A stretch of DNA of 64,000 bases, taken from Acetobacteraceae bacterium AT-5844 (GTDB lineage Bacteria; Pseudomonadota; Alphaproteobacteria; Acetobacterales; Acetobacteraceae). The DNA lies in assembly GCA_000245075.1 (NCBI GenBank), contig JH599920.1, positions 1-64,000 on the forward strand, given 5' to 3'. The notes beneath the pieces are model-generated. The model was not told the DNA's origin. It saw only the letters and a program-made list of their open reading frames with translations, and ran no database searches. A program made the translations under genes and the position numbers. The stretch's first letter is position 1, and every line of letters starts with the position of its first letter. This document shows, one piece after another, positions 1 to 8,987 of this stretch.

Positions 1-131
1 GGGGGGGCGGGCTGGGTCTGGTCGGGCATGGCGGCAGGCCAGCAATAATCCTACGCCGCCGCCACGCCAAGCCGCTCCCGCTGCATGGATGATGGACCTT
101 GCGTCCCGCGGCTCCTATTCAATGGCTTGGC
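1..131. other. Window edge and upstream region of metX
   Basis: No complete gene is visible here. On the minus strand an ATG at 29..27 opens a frame running off the window edge (MPDQTQPAP). It could be the start of a leftward gene divergent from metX; hisC or an aromatic-pathway gene is often found there in alphaproteobacteria. Nine codons and no clear ribosome-binding site do not justify calling a CDS. I looked for a SAM-II-type riboswitch before metX and did not recognise one. A TTG 33 bases before the chosen metX ATG would extend metX by 11 residues with no family support. Confidence 0.4.
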
Positions 132-1316
132 ATGACCCAGGCTTCCGTTACCCCCACCGATCCGGCCACGCCGGAACTGCGCCACCAGAGCGTCGTTTTC
201 CCCGAGGGGTTGGCGCTCGATTGCGGTGCGGTGATCGCGCCGATGACGGTGGCCTACCGCACCTACGGCACGCTGAATGCCGACCGCACCAATGCCGTGC
301 TCGTCTGTCATGCCCTGACGGGCGACCAGTATGTCGCGGAGCCCCACCCCATCACCGGCAAGCCCGGCTGGTGGGAGGCGGTGGTCGGCCCCGGCAAGCC
401 CGTGGACACCGACCGCTTTTTCGTCATCTGCGCCAATGTGCTGGGTGGCTGCATGGGCTCCTCCGGCCCCAAGGAGGTCATGCCCGATTCGGGGGGGCAT
501 GCGCGGCCCAAGCCCCAGCTCTGGGGCACGGATTTCCCCAACATCACCATCCGCGACATGGTGCGCGCCCAGAAGATGCTGGTGGACCGGCTGGGCGTGC
601 CGAAGCTGCTCGCCGTCATCGGCGGCTCCATGGGCGGCATGCAGGTGCTGGAATGGGCGGCGACCTTCCCGGAGATGGTGTTCGCAGCCGCGCCCATCGC
701 CACCGCGCCTTTCCACAGCGCGCAGAATATCGCCTTCGACGAGGTAGGGCGCGCCGCCATCCATGCCGACCCGGACTGGATGGGCGGGCGGTACTGGGAG
801 GATGGGCGGATTCCGGAGCGTGGCCTTTCCGTCGCCCGCATGGTCGCGCACATCACCTATCTCTCCGAAGAGGCCCTGACGCGGAAGTTCGGCCGGCGGC
901 TGCGCGGTGCCTCGGCCCTGACCTTCCTGGAGGATGTGTTCGAGGTGGAGAGCTACCTCCGCTACCAGGGCAGCACCTTCGTGAAGCGGTTCGACGCCAA
1001 CAGCTATCTCACCATCACCCGCGCCATGGATTACTTCGACCTGGCAGCGGAGCATGGCGGCAACCTGGCCGAGGCGTTCAAGGGGACGAAGACGCGCTTC
1101 TTCGTCGCCAGCTTCGACAGCGACTGGCTGTTCCCCACCAGCGCCAGCCGCACCCTGGTGCGCGCGCTGAACACGGCGGCGGCGAACGTCTCCTTCGTGG
1201 AGATTGCATCCGACAAGGGACATGACGCGTTTCTGCTGCACGAGCCTGAATTTCATGCCGCTCTAGGCGGGTTTCTGCGCGGTTCTGCCGAGAGGGCAGG
1301 ACTCGCAGATTCGTGA
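132..1316 (+). CDS. metX: Homoserine O-acyltransferase (MetX family)
   Basis: Activates the hydroxyl of L-homoserine by acyl transfer (acetyl-CoA in most MetX enzymes) in the cytoplasm, the first committed step of methionine synthesis. The 394-residue protein is an alpha/beta hydrolase of normal MetX length. It carries the family block [13 protein letters not shown] near residue 101, the nucleophile elbow GGSMGG with Ser about 166, and late acid and His motifs FDSDWLF and KGHDAFLL. I chose the ATG at 132, where similarity begins, over an upstream TTG. MetX homologues can use succinyl-CoA instead, so the acyl donor is inferred. metW lies about 950 bases downstream with one unrelated gene between, whereas the pair is usually adjacent. 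Confidence 0.95.
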   Translation: MTQASVTPTDPATPELRHQSVVFPEGLALDCGAVIAPMTVAYRTYGTLNADRTNAVLVCHALTGDQYVAEPHPITGKPGWWEAVVGPGKPVDTDRFFVICANVLGGCMGSSGPKEVMPDSGGHARPKPQLWGTDFPNITIRDMVRAQKMLVDRLGVPKLLAVIGGSMGGMQVLEWAATFPEMVFAAAPIATAPFHSAQNIAFDEVGRAAIHADPDWMGGRYWEDGRIPERGLSVARMVAHITYLSEEALTRKFGRRLRGASALTFLEDVFEVESYLRYQGSTFVKRFDANSYLTITRAMDYFDLAAEHGGNLAEAFKGTKTRFFVASFDSDWLFPTSASRTLVRALNTAAANVSFVEIASDKGHDAFLLHEPEFHAALGGFLRGSAERAGLADS

Positions 1317-1431
1317 TCAAATCGCAATGAGTTGATTTAAACCCCAACCCAGAACTTGGCGTTATGGCGTTGCGTGGATGGAACGTGTGGGTGCGTCCCT
1401 CTCGAGCCAGCGCTGGGAATGGAGAACGACA

Positions 1432-2100
1432 ATGAAATTGCGCGATTCGGTGTTGGGTGCTTCCGCTGTGCTGATGTCTCTCACCACGATTCCTGCCTTC
1501 GCGCAGGGTCAAGGCGGTGGCAGTGGCGGTGATTCGAATATCGACGCCTTCGTCCGCTCTCAGCCCCATGGGGCGCCGGTGTCCAACGGCATTCCGGTGA
1601 TCGTGGGCAATCGTGGTGGGGAGCCGGTCATCCAGTATCGCGGCGCCGAGCCGGGCCAGGGCGGGCTGGAGGATGGGCGCATCCCGCAGTTCAGCGGTTC
1701 GCGCGGCGGTGATCCCAACATCACCTATGGTGGGCCTTCGCCGGCAGCTTCGGCGACTGCCCCGGCTGGTCAGGCTGGACAGGCCGGCCAGGCTGCGCAG
1801 CCCCGCCCGGCCCGGCCGGCAGCCCGTACGCCCACCGGCAACGAGGCCAATATCGCGGCCACGGTGCAGCGTGCGCGTGCGGCCCTCAACCGGGGGAATT
1901 TCGGCACCGCTTCCTCCCTGCTGGAGCAGGCGGAGACGGCTATCCTCAACGCCCGCGCCGAGGGTTCCACCGGCCATGCGGAGGTCCTGCAGTCCGTCAG
2001 TGAGGCGCGCGCTGCTTCCAACCGGCGCGACCGGGCCGGCGCTCTCCGCGCGCTGGACAATGCCCGGGACAGCTACATGCGCGAGCAGAACGCGAGCTGA
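1432..2100 (+). CDS. Secreted Gly/Gln/Ala-rich protein of unknown function
   Basis: A 222-residue protein with a clear N-terminal signal peptide (MKLRDSVLGASAVLMSL, cleavage probably after PAFAQ near residue 23), so it is exported. The mature N-terminal half (about 24-140) is low-complexity, rich in Gly, Pro, Ala and Gln, with short repeated phrases such as GEPVIQYRG / GDPNITYGG and GQAGQAGQAA. The C-terminal 80 residues look helical (NIAATVQRARAALNRGNFG, then SLLEQAETAILNARAEG), somewhat like a TPR-type helix pair. I chose the ATG with GGAG eight bases upstream; an upstream in-frame ATG at 1378 would destroy the signal peptide. It lies between metX and metW and is followed by a strong terminator, but nothing ties it to methionine synthesis. 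Function unknown. Confidence 0.8.
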   Translation: MKLRDSVLGASAVLMSLTTIPAFAQGQGGGSGGDSNIDAFVRSQPHGAPVSNGIPVIVGNRGGEPVIQYRGAEPGQGGLEDGRIPQFSGSRGGDPNITYGGPSPAASATAPAGQAGQAGQAAQPRPARPAARTPTGNEANIAATVQRARAALNRGNFGTASSLLEQAETAILNARAEGSTGHAEVLQSVSEARAASNRRDRAGALRALDNARDSYMREQNAS

Positions 2101-2152
2101 CCAAGGGGCTGAACCTCGGCCCGGGTCTGCGGGAGACCCGGTTAGACGTCAG

Positions 2153-2180
2153 AAGGGCAGGCCGGAAGGCCTGCCCTTTT
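2153..2180 (+). terminator. Rho-independent terminator after the secreted protein gene
   Basis: An 11-base perfect stem (AAGGGCAGGCC / GGCCTGCCCTT) with a GGAA loop, ending in a short T run, 50 bases after the stop at 2100. It should end the metX - secreted protein transcript and so separates metW from metX transcriptionally. Confidence 0.8.
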
Positions 2181-2261
2181 CCATGCGCTATCCCCTGGGC
2201 TATCGCCGCTGAGGGCCCCTGGCGGTATAGGTGAGGGGCTTTCTGACGGGATTGTTCGACC

Positions 2262-2906
2262 GTGCCCGATACCGCTGCCCCCATCCGCTTCGTCGCCAAG
2301 AACATGCGGCTGGATCTGCGCCTGATCGCGGAGATGATCCCCGCTGGCGCCAAGGTGCTGGATATCGGCTGCGGCGACGGTGCGCTGCTGGATCACCTGA
2401 CACGCCAGAAGAATGCCGATGCCCGCGGCATCGAGATCGACATGGCGCAGGCCACGGCCGCCGTGGCGCAGGGGCTGGCCGTGATTCACGGCGATGCCGA
2501 TAACGACCTCGCCTTCTACCCCGACAACGCCTTCGACTATGTGGTGCTGTCCCGCACGATCCATGCGGTGGAAAAGCCCAGGGAGGTGCTGCGGCAGATG
2601 CTGCGCATCGGCCGGCACGCCATCGTCTCCTTCCCCAATTTCGGGCACTGGGAAGTCCGGCTGAAGCTGCTGCTGACGGGGCGGATGCCGATGACCGAGA
2701 CCTGGGGGCGCCCGTGGTACGAAACGCCCAACATCCACCCCTGTACCCTGCTGGATTTCTTCGACCTGTGCGAAGCCGATGGCTACACGGTCGAGCGCTG
2801 GCTGGCGGTGGATGAGCGGGGGCTCAAGGCTCCGTGGGAGAAATCCGTGCGCCTGGCCAATATATTCGGCGAGCAGGCGCTGTTCCAGCTGCGACGGACG
2901 GGCTGA
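2262..2906 (+). CDS. metW: MetW methionine biosynthesis methyltransferase-fold protein
   Basis: A 214-residue MetW-family protein with a class I SAM-methyltransferase fold. The SAM-binding motif I is VLDIGCGDGALL near residue 28, and the family-typical stretch SFPNFGHWEVRLKLLLTGRMP lies near residue 125. MetW partners MetX in the acyl-homoserine step in many proteobacteria and is needed for full MetX activity in several of them; a methyl-transfer reaction has not been clearly assigned. The start is a GTG followed by PDTAAPIRF. It is separated from metX by a secreted protein gene and a terminator, so it probably has its own promoter in 2181..2261. It ends 30 bases before a convergent small gene. 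Confidence 0.93.
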   Translation: MPDTAAPIRFVAKNMRLDLRLIAEMIPAGAKVLDIGCGDGALLDHLTRQKNADARGIEIDMAQATAAVAQGLAVIHGDADNDLAFYPDNAFDYVVLSRTIHAVEKPREVLRQMLRIGRHAIVSFPNFGHWEVRLKLLLTGRMPMTETWGRPWYETPNIHPCTLLDFFDLCEADGYTVERWLAVDERGLKAPWEKSVRLANIFGEQALFQLRRTG

Positions 2907-2936
2907 TCTCGGCCAGGCTGCCTCAGTGGTGGCTGT

Positions 2937-3125
2937 TCAGGCCGCCATCCGGCGCGCGGCGCCATCCCGCGCCAGCACGGCCAGCGCTTCGGCCACCAGA
3001 GCGGCGGCGTCATCGGACCCGAGGTCCTGGCAGCACCGTTCGACATGGCTCATCAGGCGCATGACGGCGGCAAGGTCGCGGCGCGCCTGCTCGGTCCAGA
3101 GAACCGCAGCGATGGGGGTGTCCAT
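2937..3125 (-). CDS. Small hypothetical protein, paralogue of the gene at 3204-3422
   Basis: A 62-residue leftward ORF (MDTPIAAVLWTEQARRDL...) with no signal peptide or membrane segment, predicted helical. Its central region resembles the neighbouring small protein: HVERCCQDLGSDDAAALVAE here against YIESECQSLGAADSARHVAM there. About 13 of 31 residues are identical, sharing the pattern E-x-x-C-Q-x-L-G-x-x-D-x-A. This gap-free similarity supports it as a real gene despite its length and a weak ribosome-binding site. It is probably co-transcribed with the 3204-3422 gene, 78 bases upstream. Function unknown. Confidence 0.6.
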   Translation of the reverse strand: MDTPIAAVLWTEQARRDLAAVMRLMSHVERCCQDLGSDDAAALVAEALAVLARDGAARRMAA

Positions 3126-3203
3126 GGCGAGTGACCGGAAGGTTAAGGGTTGTGAACGGCCGCGCCGATTAAACCATTCCTCCAGTTACGCAAAGCGAAA
3201 ACG

Positions 3204-3422
3204 TCAGGCGTGACCCTGGGGGGTCCCGAACCGCGCTGGCCAGCCTGCGGCCTCCTCCGTGGACCCCGACTCATCCCGGAGCAGGGCTGCCGCCATCGCG
3301 ACATGGCGTGCTGAATCGGCAGCGCCCAGGCTTTGGCACTCCGATTCGATATAGCTCAGCATCAACATCAGCGCGCTACGGTCGATCCGTTTCTGGGGCG
3401 GTGGTGTCGCTTCGGCTGGCAT
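3204..3422 (-). CDS. Small hypothetical protein, paralogue of the gene at 2937-3125
   Basis: A 72-residue leftward ORF, MPAEATPPPQKRIDRSALML at the start, then a helical segment LMLSYIESECQSLGAADSA. This segment aligns without gaps to the downstream small protein. The last 20 residues (EEAAGWPARFGTPQGHA) are not shared. There is no signal peptide and no recognised domain. I saw no good Shine-Dalgarno in front of the ATG. The two genes look like a tandem duplication that has diverged. Function unknown. Confidence 0.6.
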   Translation of the reverse strand: MPAEATPPPQKRIDRSALMLMLSYIESECQSLGAADSARHVAMAAALLRDESGSTEEAAGWPARFGTPQGHA

Positions 3423-3744
3423 GGCTGCGGCATGTCCGGCTAAGGGGAGGGTTAATCACGTATTTGTGATGTATCTCCCGGGCGCGTGGCTGACAAGCGC
3501 GATCTTGTGAGGAAGAGCCATGGCAAAGCCGCGTGGCAGACCCTAGCTTGTTGCATGGAGGTGCGCTGGTCCCCTGGCGGGTAACAGAAAGAGGGATGGC
3601 GTTTATCGCGCCGGACAGCTCGACGCGCCGCCCGCCGATTGTTCTGTTCGTGGGCGGTACGGCAGAGAGAAGATGAGCGTGCGGACCCGGCCGCAGGATG
3701 TCACCGGGAGCAACGAGAAGCGTCGGTCTTAGGAGGATCATCGC
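3423..3744. other. Intergenic region between divergent small gene and phaB
   Basis: A stretch of 322 bases with no convincing gene. It must contain the promoters of the leftward small-gene pair and of phaB. A tiny ATG frame at 3520 (MAKPRGRP then stop) is too short to claim. The region ends with a strong ribosome-binding site for phaB, AGGAGG at 3731-3736. I saw no tRNA or riboswitch. Confidence 0.6.
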
Positions 3745-4467
3745 ATGGCACGGTTGGCCCTGGTGACGGGTGGGCAACGCGGCATTGGTGCCGCGATCAG
3801 TGAGCAACTGCAAAAGGCCGGCCGAAAGGTTGTGGCCTCCTATGCGGGTAATGACGAGGCCGCCGCCGCTTTCACGGCGCGCACCGGCATTCCGACAATC
3901 AAGTTCGACGTATCGGATTTCGATGCCTGTAAGGCGGCCGTCGCGAAGATCGAGGCCGAGCATGGGCCCGTGGAAATTCTCGTCAACAATGCCGGCATCA
4001 CGCGCGACGGCACCATGAAGCGCATGGATCGTGGCATGTGGGATGCCGTGATCGACACCAATCTCGGCTCCTGCTTCAACCTTGCGAAGCTGGTGTGGGA
4101 TGGGATGTCGGCGCGGAAGTTCGGCCGCATCGTCAATATCGGCTCGATCAACGGCCAGGCCGGCCAGTATGGGCAGGTGAACTACGCGGCCGCGAAATCC
4201 GGCATCCATGGCTTCACCAAGGCGCTGGCGCAGGAAGGCGCCCGCGTCAACATCACGGTGAATGCCATCGCGCCAGGCTATGTGGATACGGAAATGGTGC
4301 GCGCGGTGCCGGAGGATGTGCTGCAGAAGATCATCGCCCGCATCCCGGTGGGGCGGCTGGGCCATGCCGAGGATATCGCGCGTGGCGTCTGCTTCCTGAC
4401 CGCCGACGACGCCGACTTCATCACGGGCTCCACGCTGTCGATCAACGGCGGCCAGCACATGTACTGA
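3745..4467 (+). CDS. phaB: Acetoacetyl-CoA reductase (PhaB)
   Basis: A 240-residue short-chain dehydrogenase that reduces acetoacetyl-CoA to (R)-3-hydroxybutyryl-CoA with NADPH, the monomer step of polyhydroxybutyrate synthesis. It shows the cofactor loop TGGQRGIG (residues 8-15), NNAGITRD near residue 88, the catalytic Ser in IGSINGQAGQYGQ and the Y-x-x-x-K motif YAAAKSG. QAGQYGQVNYAAAKSG and the C-terminal GSTLSINGGQHMY are typical of PhaB and separate it from FabG. A strong AGGAGG precedes the ATG. No phaA or phaC is in the window, so the gene stands alone here. Confidence 0.92.
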   Translation: MARLALVTGGQRGIGAAISEQLQKAGRKVVASYAGNDEAAAAFTARTGIPTIKFDVSDFDACKAAVAKIEAEHGPVEILVNNAGITRDGTMKRMDRGMWDAVIDTNLGSCFNLAKLVWDGMSARKFGRIVNIGSINGQAGQYGQVNYAAAKSGIHGFTKALAQEGARVNITVNAIAPGYVDTEMVRAVPEDVLQKIIARIPVGRLGHAEDIARGVCFLTADDADFITGSTLSINGGQHMY

Positions 4468-4478
4468 GCCGGGGAAGG

Positions 4479-4502
4479 CCGGGGCGGATTGCCGCCCCGG
4501 TT
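4479..4502. terminator. Terminator hairpin between convergent phaB and holin-type gene
   Basis: A 9-base perfect GC stem (CCGGGGCGG / CCGCCCCGG) with an ATTG loop, between the phaB stop and the leftward gene ending at 4512. The T run is only two bases, so intrinsic termination strength is uncertain. Confidence 0.55.
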
Positions 4503-4511
4503 CCCGCCGCC

Positions 4512-4874
4512 TCAGCGGTTGGGGACGGCCTCGCTACGGTCGCCGATGGCACGGTTCGCCGCCCAGGACACCACGGCAACCACGACGGCGCCGAAGAATG
4601 CCGCCCAGAAACCCGAAACACGCATCCCCGGCATCAGGCCCGCCGTCAGCGCGAACATGGCCGCGTTCACCACCAGGGTGAACAGGCCAAGCGTGATGAC
4701 GGTCAGGGGCAGTGTCAGCAGCGCCAGGACGGGGCGGATCAATGCGTTGACCAGCCCGAACACGATGGCGGCGATGATCATGTTGACCGGGCCGCTGAAG
4801 GAGATGCCCTCTATCAGCGCGCTCGCCACCCAGAAGGCGAATGCGGTGATCAGCGTGCGGATGATAAAGCCCAT
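4512..4874 (-). CDS. Phage-holin-4 family (YvlD-like) membrane protein
   Basis: A 120-residue integral membrane protein with four hydrophobic segments: MGFIIRTLITAFAFWVASAL, then MIIAAIVFGLVNALI, LTLPLTVITLGLFTLVVNAA and a last one ending AVVVAVVSW. The loop N-A-L-I-R-P-V-L and the LPLT-x-x-TLGL motif are typical of the YvlD/phage-holin-4 family. Despite the family name these are chromosomal genes of unknown role, often linked to envelope stress in other bacteria. I chose the ATG at 4874 because AGAGGGG sits just upstream; the longer frame to 4952 lacks such a site. Confidence 0.8.
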   Translation of the reverse strand: MGFIIRTLITAFAFWVASALIEGISFSGPVNMIIAAIVFGLVNALIRPVLALLTLPLTVITLGLFTLVVNAAMFALTAGLMPGMRVSGFWAAFFGAVVVAVVSWAANRAIGDRSEAVPNR

Positions 4875-4963
4875 GGAAAAACCCCTCTGTCTCTGGCGCC
4901 GCAACGCTTGAGGCAGAGGGGGGTTGCCTGATCTATTCTGAATTCGAGACAAGTGAGACGGCG

Positions 4964-4987
4964 AAAAAGGGCCGGATGTACGGCCCT
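4964..4987 (-). terminator. Rho-independent terminator of the DUF2076 gene
   Basis: On the minus strand, a 7-base stem AGGGCCG / CGGCCCT with a six-base loop, followed by TTTTT, starting ten bases after the stop codon at 4997. Confidence 0.85.
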
Positions 4988-4996
4988 CCCTCGATT

Positions 4997-5737
4997 TTAG
5001 ATCTCGTCGTCGTAGCCGGCGTCGTCGAAACCGCCATCGGCGGCGGCGTCGTTGCCCCAGTCACCCTCGTTGGAGGCGTCCTGGCCAAGGCCGGCGGCCT
5101 GGCCGGGGTCGGTCCAGGGGCTGGCGGCATCCACGGCTTGCTGGCCGAAATCGCCAACCGCGCTGGCGGCGTTGGTGGCGGCCTCAGCCGCACCGCCGGA
5201 GAACATGCCCATCAGCGCATTGCCGAGCAGCATGCCGCCGGCCACGCCCGCGGCGGTGGTCAGGGCGGAGCCAAGGAAGCCGGAGCCGCCGCGGCCCTGC
5301 ATCATCGCCGGGTTGTAGCCCATGGGGGGCTGCATCGGCTGCGGGCGGGGCGTCATCGGCACCGGGCGGTTGTTGCCGCCGCCACCGAACATGCCGCCGA
5401 ACAGGCCGCCACGGCTCTGCTGCTGCGCGGCCTGGGCCTGCGCCTGGGTGTTCTCCAGTTGCCACTCCAGGTCCTGGATGCGGTTCTGGGCCTGTACCAG
5501 CGCGTGCTCCTGCACGAAGGCCGTCTGCGTCAGGCGGTAACGGGCCTCCGGGTACCGGGCAAACAGGTCGCTGATCAGCTGATCGGCTTCCGGGTCCACC
5601 GGAGGCAGGGGCGGCTGGGACTGGGTGGCCGGCACGCTGCTGCCACCCCAAGGGGAAGCCGGGCGAGCCTGCGCTGCGGCCACACCCGCCATCCGCTCGA
5701 CAAAGGCGGAGATAATGCGGCGTTCTTCTTCGGTCAT
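4997..5737 (-). CDS. DUF2076 domain-containing protein
   Basis: A 246-residue protein of the DUF2076 family. The N-terminal helical block MTEEERRIISAFVERMAG, then DPEADQLISDLFARYPEARY and a coiled-coil-like stretch around RIQDLEWQLENTQAQAQ, are the conserved parts. The middle is Gly/Pro/Met-rich and holds a hydrophobic Gly-rich segment (GFLGSALTTAAGVAGGMLLG). The tail is very acidic and ends GGFDDAGYDDEI. Function unknown; there is no cleavable signal peptide. I chose the ATG at 5737, which has AAAGGGG nearby, over an upstream start that adds 20 unlike residues. It has its own terminator. Confidence 0.85.
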   Translation of the reverse strand: MTEEERRIISAFVERMAGVAAAQARPASPWGGSSVPATQSQPPLPPVDPEADQLISDLFARYPEARYRLTQTAFVQEHALVQAQNRIQDLEWQLENTQAQAQAAQQQSRGGLFGGMFGGGGNNRPVPMTPRPQPMQPPMGYNPAMMQGRGGSGFLGSALTTAAGVAGGMLLGNALMGMFSGGAAEAATNAASAVGDFGQQAVDAASPWTDPGQAAGLGQDASNEGDWGNDAAADGGFDDAGYDDEI

Positions 5738-5905
5738 GTCCGATCCCCTTTCGGGGCCTTCCCTGGCAGGTTGTTTCGCGCCACGACGAATCGTCACCGG
5801 CGCGTGGGAAGGGAATTGGCCTGCCGCCGCCGCGTATTCAAGCAGAGATTAACTTTTCTCCACATTTGTTGCGATTGGTCACGCTCCAGCCCGGGCGGGC
5901 GGCGG

Positions 5906-6337
5906 TCACGCCCCGGTGGCAAGCCTCAGCCGGCGCCATTCGATCAGCGGGCAGCGGTCCATCACCGCCACCAGCCCCGCGGCGCGGGCACGTTCCCCTG
6001 CCGCCTCGTCGATCACGCCAAGCTGCATCCAGACCGTCTTGGCGCCGAGGCGGATGGCTTCGTCCACCACTTTCCCAGCCTCCTCGCTGCGGCGGAAGAT
6101 GTCCACCATATCCAGCGGCCCGGCCGCCTCCAGCGAGGGGGCGACCTCGACGCCATGCAGGCGCTGGCCGGCGAGGCCGGGGTTCACTGGCGTGACGTCG
6201 AAGCCGCGCTGCACCAGGAAGCCGGTGATCTCGTTGGAGGCACGGGCCGGGTTGGCCGAGGCGCCCACCACGGCGATGCGCCGGGTGTTCAGCAGAATGT
6301 CGCGGATGGTGTCGTCGCTCAGCCCGTCAACGGTCAT
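5906..6337 (-). CDS. CoA-binding protein (YccU family)
   Basis: A 143-residue single-domain CoA-binding protein with a Rossmann-like fold. It contains IAVVGASANPARASNEI near residue 21, DMVDIFRRSEEAGKVVDEAI near residue 76 and VWMQLGVIDEAAGERARAAG, all typical of the CoA_binding_2/YccU family. The late DRCPLIEWRR is also family-typical. These proteins bind CoA or acyl-CoA in the cytoplasm; no reaction is known. GGAG lies ten bases before the ATG. The gene is leftward, just downstream of the PepSY-like gene start region. Confidence 0.88.
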   Translation of the reverse strand: MTVDGLSDDTIRDILLNTRRIAVVGASANPARASNEITGFLVQRGFDVTPVNPGLAGQRLHGVEVAPSLEAAGPLDMVDIFRRSEEAGKVVDEAIRLGAKTVWMQLGVIDEAAGERARAAGLVAVMDRCPLIEWRRLRLATGA

Positions 6338-6354
6338 GATGTGCTCCGGTGGTC

Positions 6355-6837
6355 TCAGCCGCGGCGGCGGCCGTCATGGTCCTGCTCGCGGTGCAGGATG
6401 CGGAGACTCTCCCTCTCCAGCTTCAGGTCGTAAAGATGGCCGTCGCTGTGGCGGGCATTGTCCACCTCCCAGAGGCCGTCATCCAGTTCGATATCGCCGA
6501 AGGCGGTGAAGCCCTGGCCCCGCAGCGCCTGCTCGATCCGGCTGCGCTCCTCGGGCGTGGCGTCACGGTCGGGGATGCTGGTGTCGATCAGGCGCAGGTC
6601 ATCCGGCGTCAGGCGGATGTCCCGGCGGCGGTCGTTCTGGCCACCACGCGCGTCGTCAATCTTCCAGATGCCATCATCCAGTTCGATGCGGCCCCAGTCG
6701 TTGAAACCCTGGCTGCGCAGGGCGCCCTCGATGCGGCTCCGCTCCTCGGCGGTGGGCGCGCGGTCCTCGGCCAGTGCGACGCCGGTACCCGCCATCAGGG
6801 TGAGGGCGAGGCCGAGGGCGGCAAGACGAGGGGACAT
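6355..6837 (-). CDS. Periplasmic two-repeat PepSY-like protein
   Basis: A 160-residue exported protein. Signal peptide MSPRLAALGLALTLMAGTG, cleaved probably after GVALA. The mature part is two similar modules of about 55 residues. Module 1 (about 28-83) has EERSRIEGALRSQGF then IELDDGIWKIDDARG; module 2 (about 92-148) has EERSRIEQALRGQGF then IELDDGLWEVDNARH. Each resembles a PepSY-type unit, which usually acts as a periplasmic binding or inhibitory domain. AAGGAG precedes the ATG. Ligand and role are unknown. Internal duplication is clear from the sequence; the PepSY assignment is by resemblance. Confidence 0.75.
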   Translation of the reverse strand: MSPRLAALGLALTLMAGTGVALAEDRAPTAEERSRIEGALRSQGFNDWGRIELDDGIWKIDDARGGQNDRRRDIRLTPDDLRLIDTSIPDRDATPEERSRIEQALRGQGFTAFGDIELDDGLWEVDNARHSDGHLYDLKLERESLRILHREQDHDGRRRG

Positions 6838-6881
6838 GGCGCGTGCTCCTTGGGCTTCTTCTCGAAGCCGCTTGAACGTTT

Positions 6882-6907
6882 GGCGGGGCGGATGGTTCCG
6901 CCCCGCC
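6882..6907. terminator. Inverted repeat between adhC and PepSY-like gene
   Basis: A 10-base perfect stem GGCGGGGCGG / CCGCCCCGCC with a six-base loop, 28 bases beyond the leftward adhC stop. It probably ends the adhC transcript, but no T run follows on the minus strand. Confidence 0.5.
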
Positions 6908-6934
6908 GATCTGTGTTTCAGGAGTGCCTGGGTT

Positions 6935-8044
<1,110 letters not shown>

Positions 8045-8148
8045 GGCTGGAATGTCCTTGTTATAATATACGGTTAGCGGCAGGCCGCCTGATCGGCGCG
8101 CAAACTGGCATGGCTTGTCCGGGCGTGAAAGGTGGGCATCTATCAGGC

Positions 8149-8946
8149 ATGCGTATTCCCTTTCTGTCCCGCCAGCCCCGCGTCGCCATGGTGCGGTTGT
8201 CCGGCCTGATCGCCGCCCGGGGAGGCCCCGGCACCGGCCCCGCTCTCAATATCGAGCATATCGGCCCGGTGCTCGACCGTGCCTTCGGGCTGAAACGCCT
8301 GGCGGGGGTGGTGCTGGTCATCAACTCGCCCGGTGGCTCGCCGGTGCAGTCGGCGCTGATCGGCGCCCGTATCCGCAAGCTGGCGGAAGAAAAGAAGGTG
8401 CCGGTCATCGCCTGCGTGGAGGATGCGGCGGCGTCCGGCGGCTACTGGCTCGCCTGCGCGGCGGATGAGATCGTGGCCGATGGCGCCAGCATCGTTGGCA
8501 GCATCGGCGTGATTTCGGCGAGCTTCGGGTTGCAGGATGTGTTGGACCGCTTCGGGGTGGAGCGGCGGCTGACCACGGCGGGCGGCCAGAAATCCTTCAT
8601 GGACCCGTTCCGCCCCGTGGAGCCGGAACAGCAGGAGCGGTTGGAGGAGTTGCTGGCCGCCATCCATGCCGAGTTCAAGGACTGGGTGCGTGCCCGGCGC
8701 GGCGCGAAGCTGAGGGCGCCGGAGGAGGCGCTGTTCACCGGCCGCTTCTGGACGGGGCGGGAGGCGCTGCCGCTCGGGCTGGTGGACCGCCTTGGCCATG
8801 CGCGGGACGAGATCCGTCGCCGCTTCGGTGAGAAGGCCAAGGTGGTGCCCTTCGGTATGCGCAAGCCTCCCTTCCCGCTACGCCTGCTGGGCGGTGCGGC
8901 CGCCCTGGCCGAGGAACGGGCGGCCTGGGCGCGGATCGGGCTGTAG
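8149..8946 (+). CDS. S49 family serine protease (half-size SppA/SohB type)
   Basis: A 265-residue S49 peptidase of the short type, using a Ser-Lys dyad. The nucleophile is Ser96 in DAAASGGYWLACAADEI and the general base is Lys148 in GGQKSFMDPF. This spacing of 52 residues equals that of Bacillus subtilis SppA (Ser147/Lys199, from memory). VVLVINSPGGSPVQS near residue 54 is the family oxyanion block. It probably degrades signal-peptide remnants or membrane-protein fragments. I see no obvious membrane anchor in the chosen start (MRIPFLSRQ), unlike many SppA proteins, so it may be cytoplasmic or peripheral. Divergent from adhC. Confidence 0.9.
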   Translation: MRIPFLSRQPRVAMVRLSGLIAARGGPGTGPALNIEHIGPVLDRAFGLKRLAGVVLVINSPGGSPVQSALIGARIRKLAEEKKVPVIACVEDAAASGGYWLACAADEIVADGASIVGSIGVISASFGLQDVLDRFGVERRLTTAGGQKSFMDPFRPVEPEQQERLEELLAAIHAEFKDWVRARRGAKLRAPEEALFTGRFWTGREALPLGLVDRLGHARDEIRRRFGEKAKVVPFGMRKPPFPLRLLGGAAALAEERAAWARIGL

Positions 8947-8987
8947 GCTATTGCAGCGGGAGCATGACGAAGGAAACGGGAGATCAC

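Noticed and set aside
30-131. SAM-II riboswitch upstream of metX
   Set aside because: The region is short and lacks the conserved pseudoknot sequences.
51-1256. Long leftward ORF (401 aa) opposite metX
   Set aside because: GC-rich antisense shadow: His/Gly/Arg-rich, no domain, fully inside metX.
3520-3546. Mini-ORF MAKPRGRP upstream of phaB
   Set aside because: Eight codons, no ribosome-binding site, far from phaB; no sign of translation control.
4512-4874. Prophage remnant suggested by the holin-type gene
   Set aside because: YvlD-like proteins are normal chromosomal proteins; no other phage genes lie nearby.
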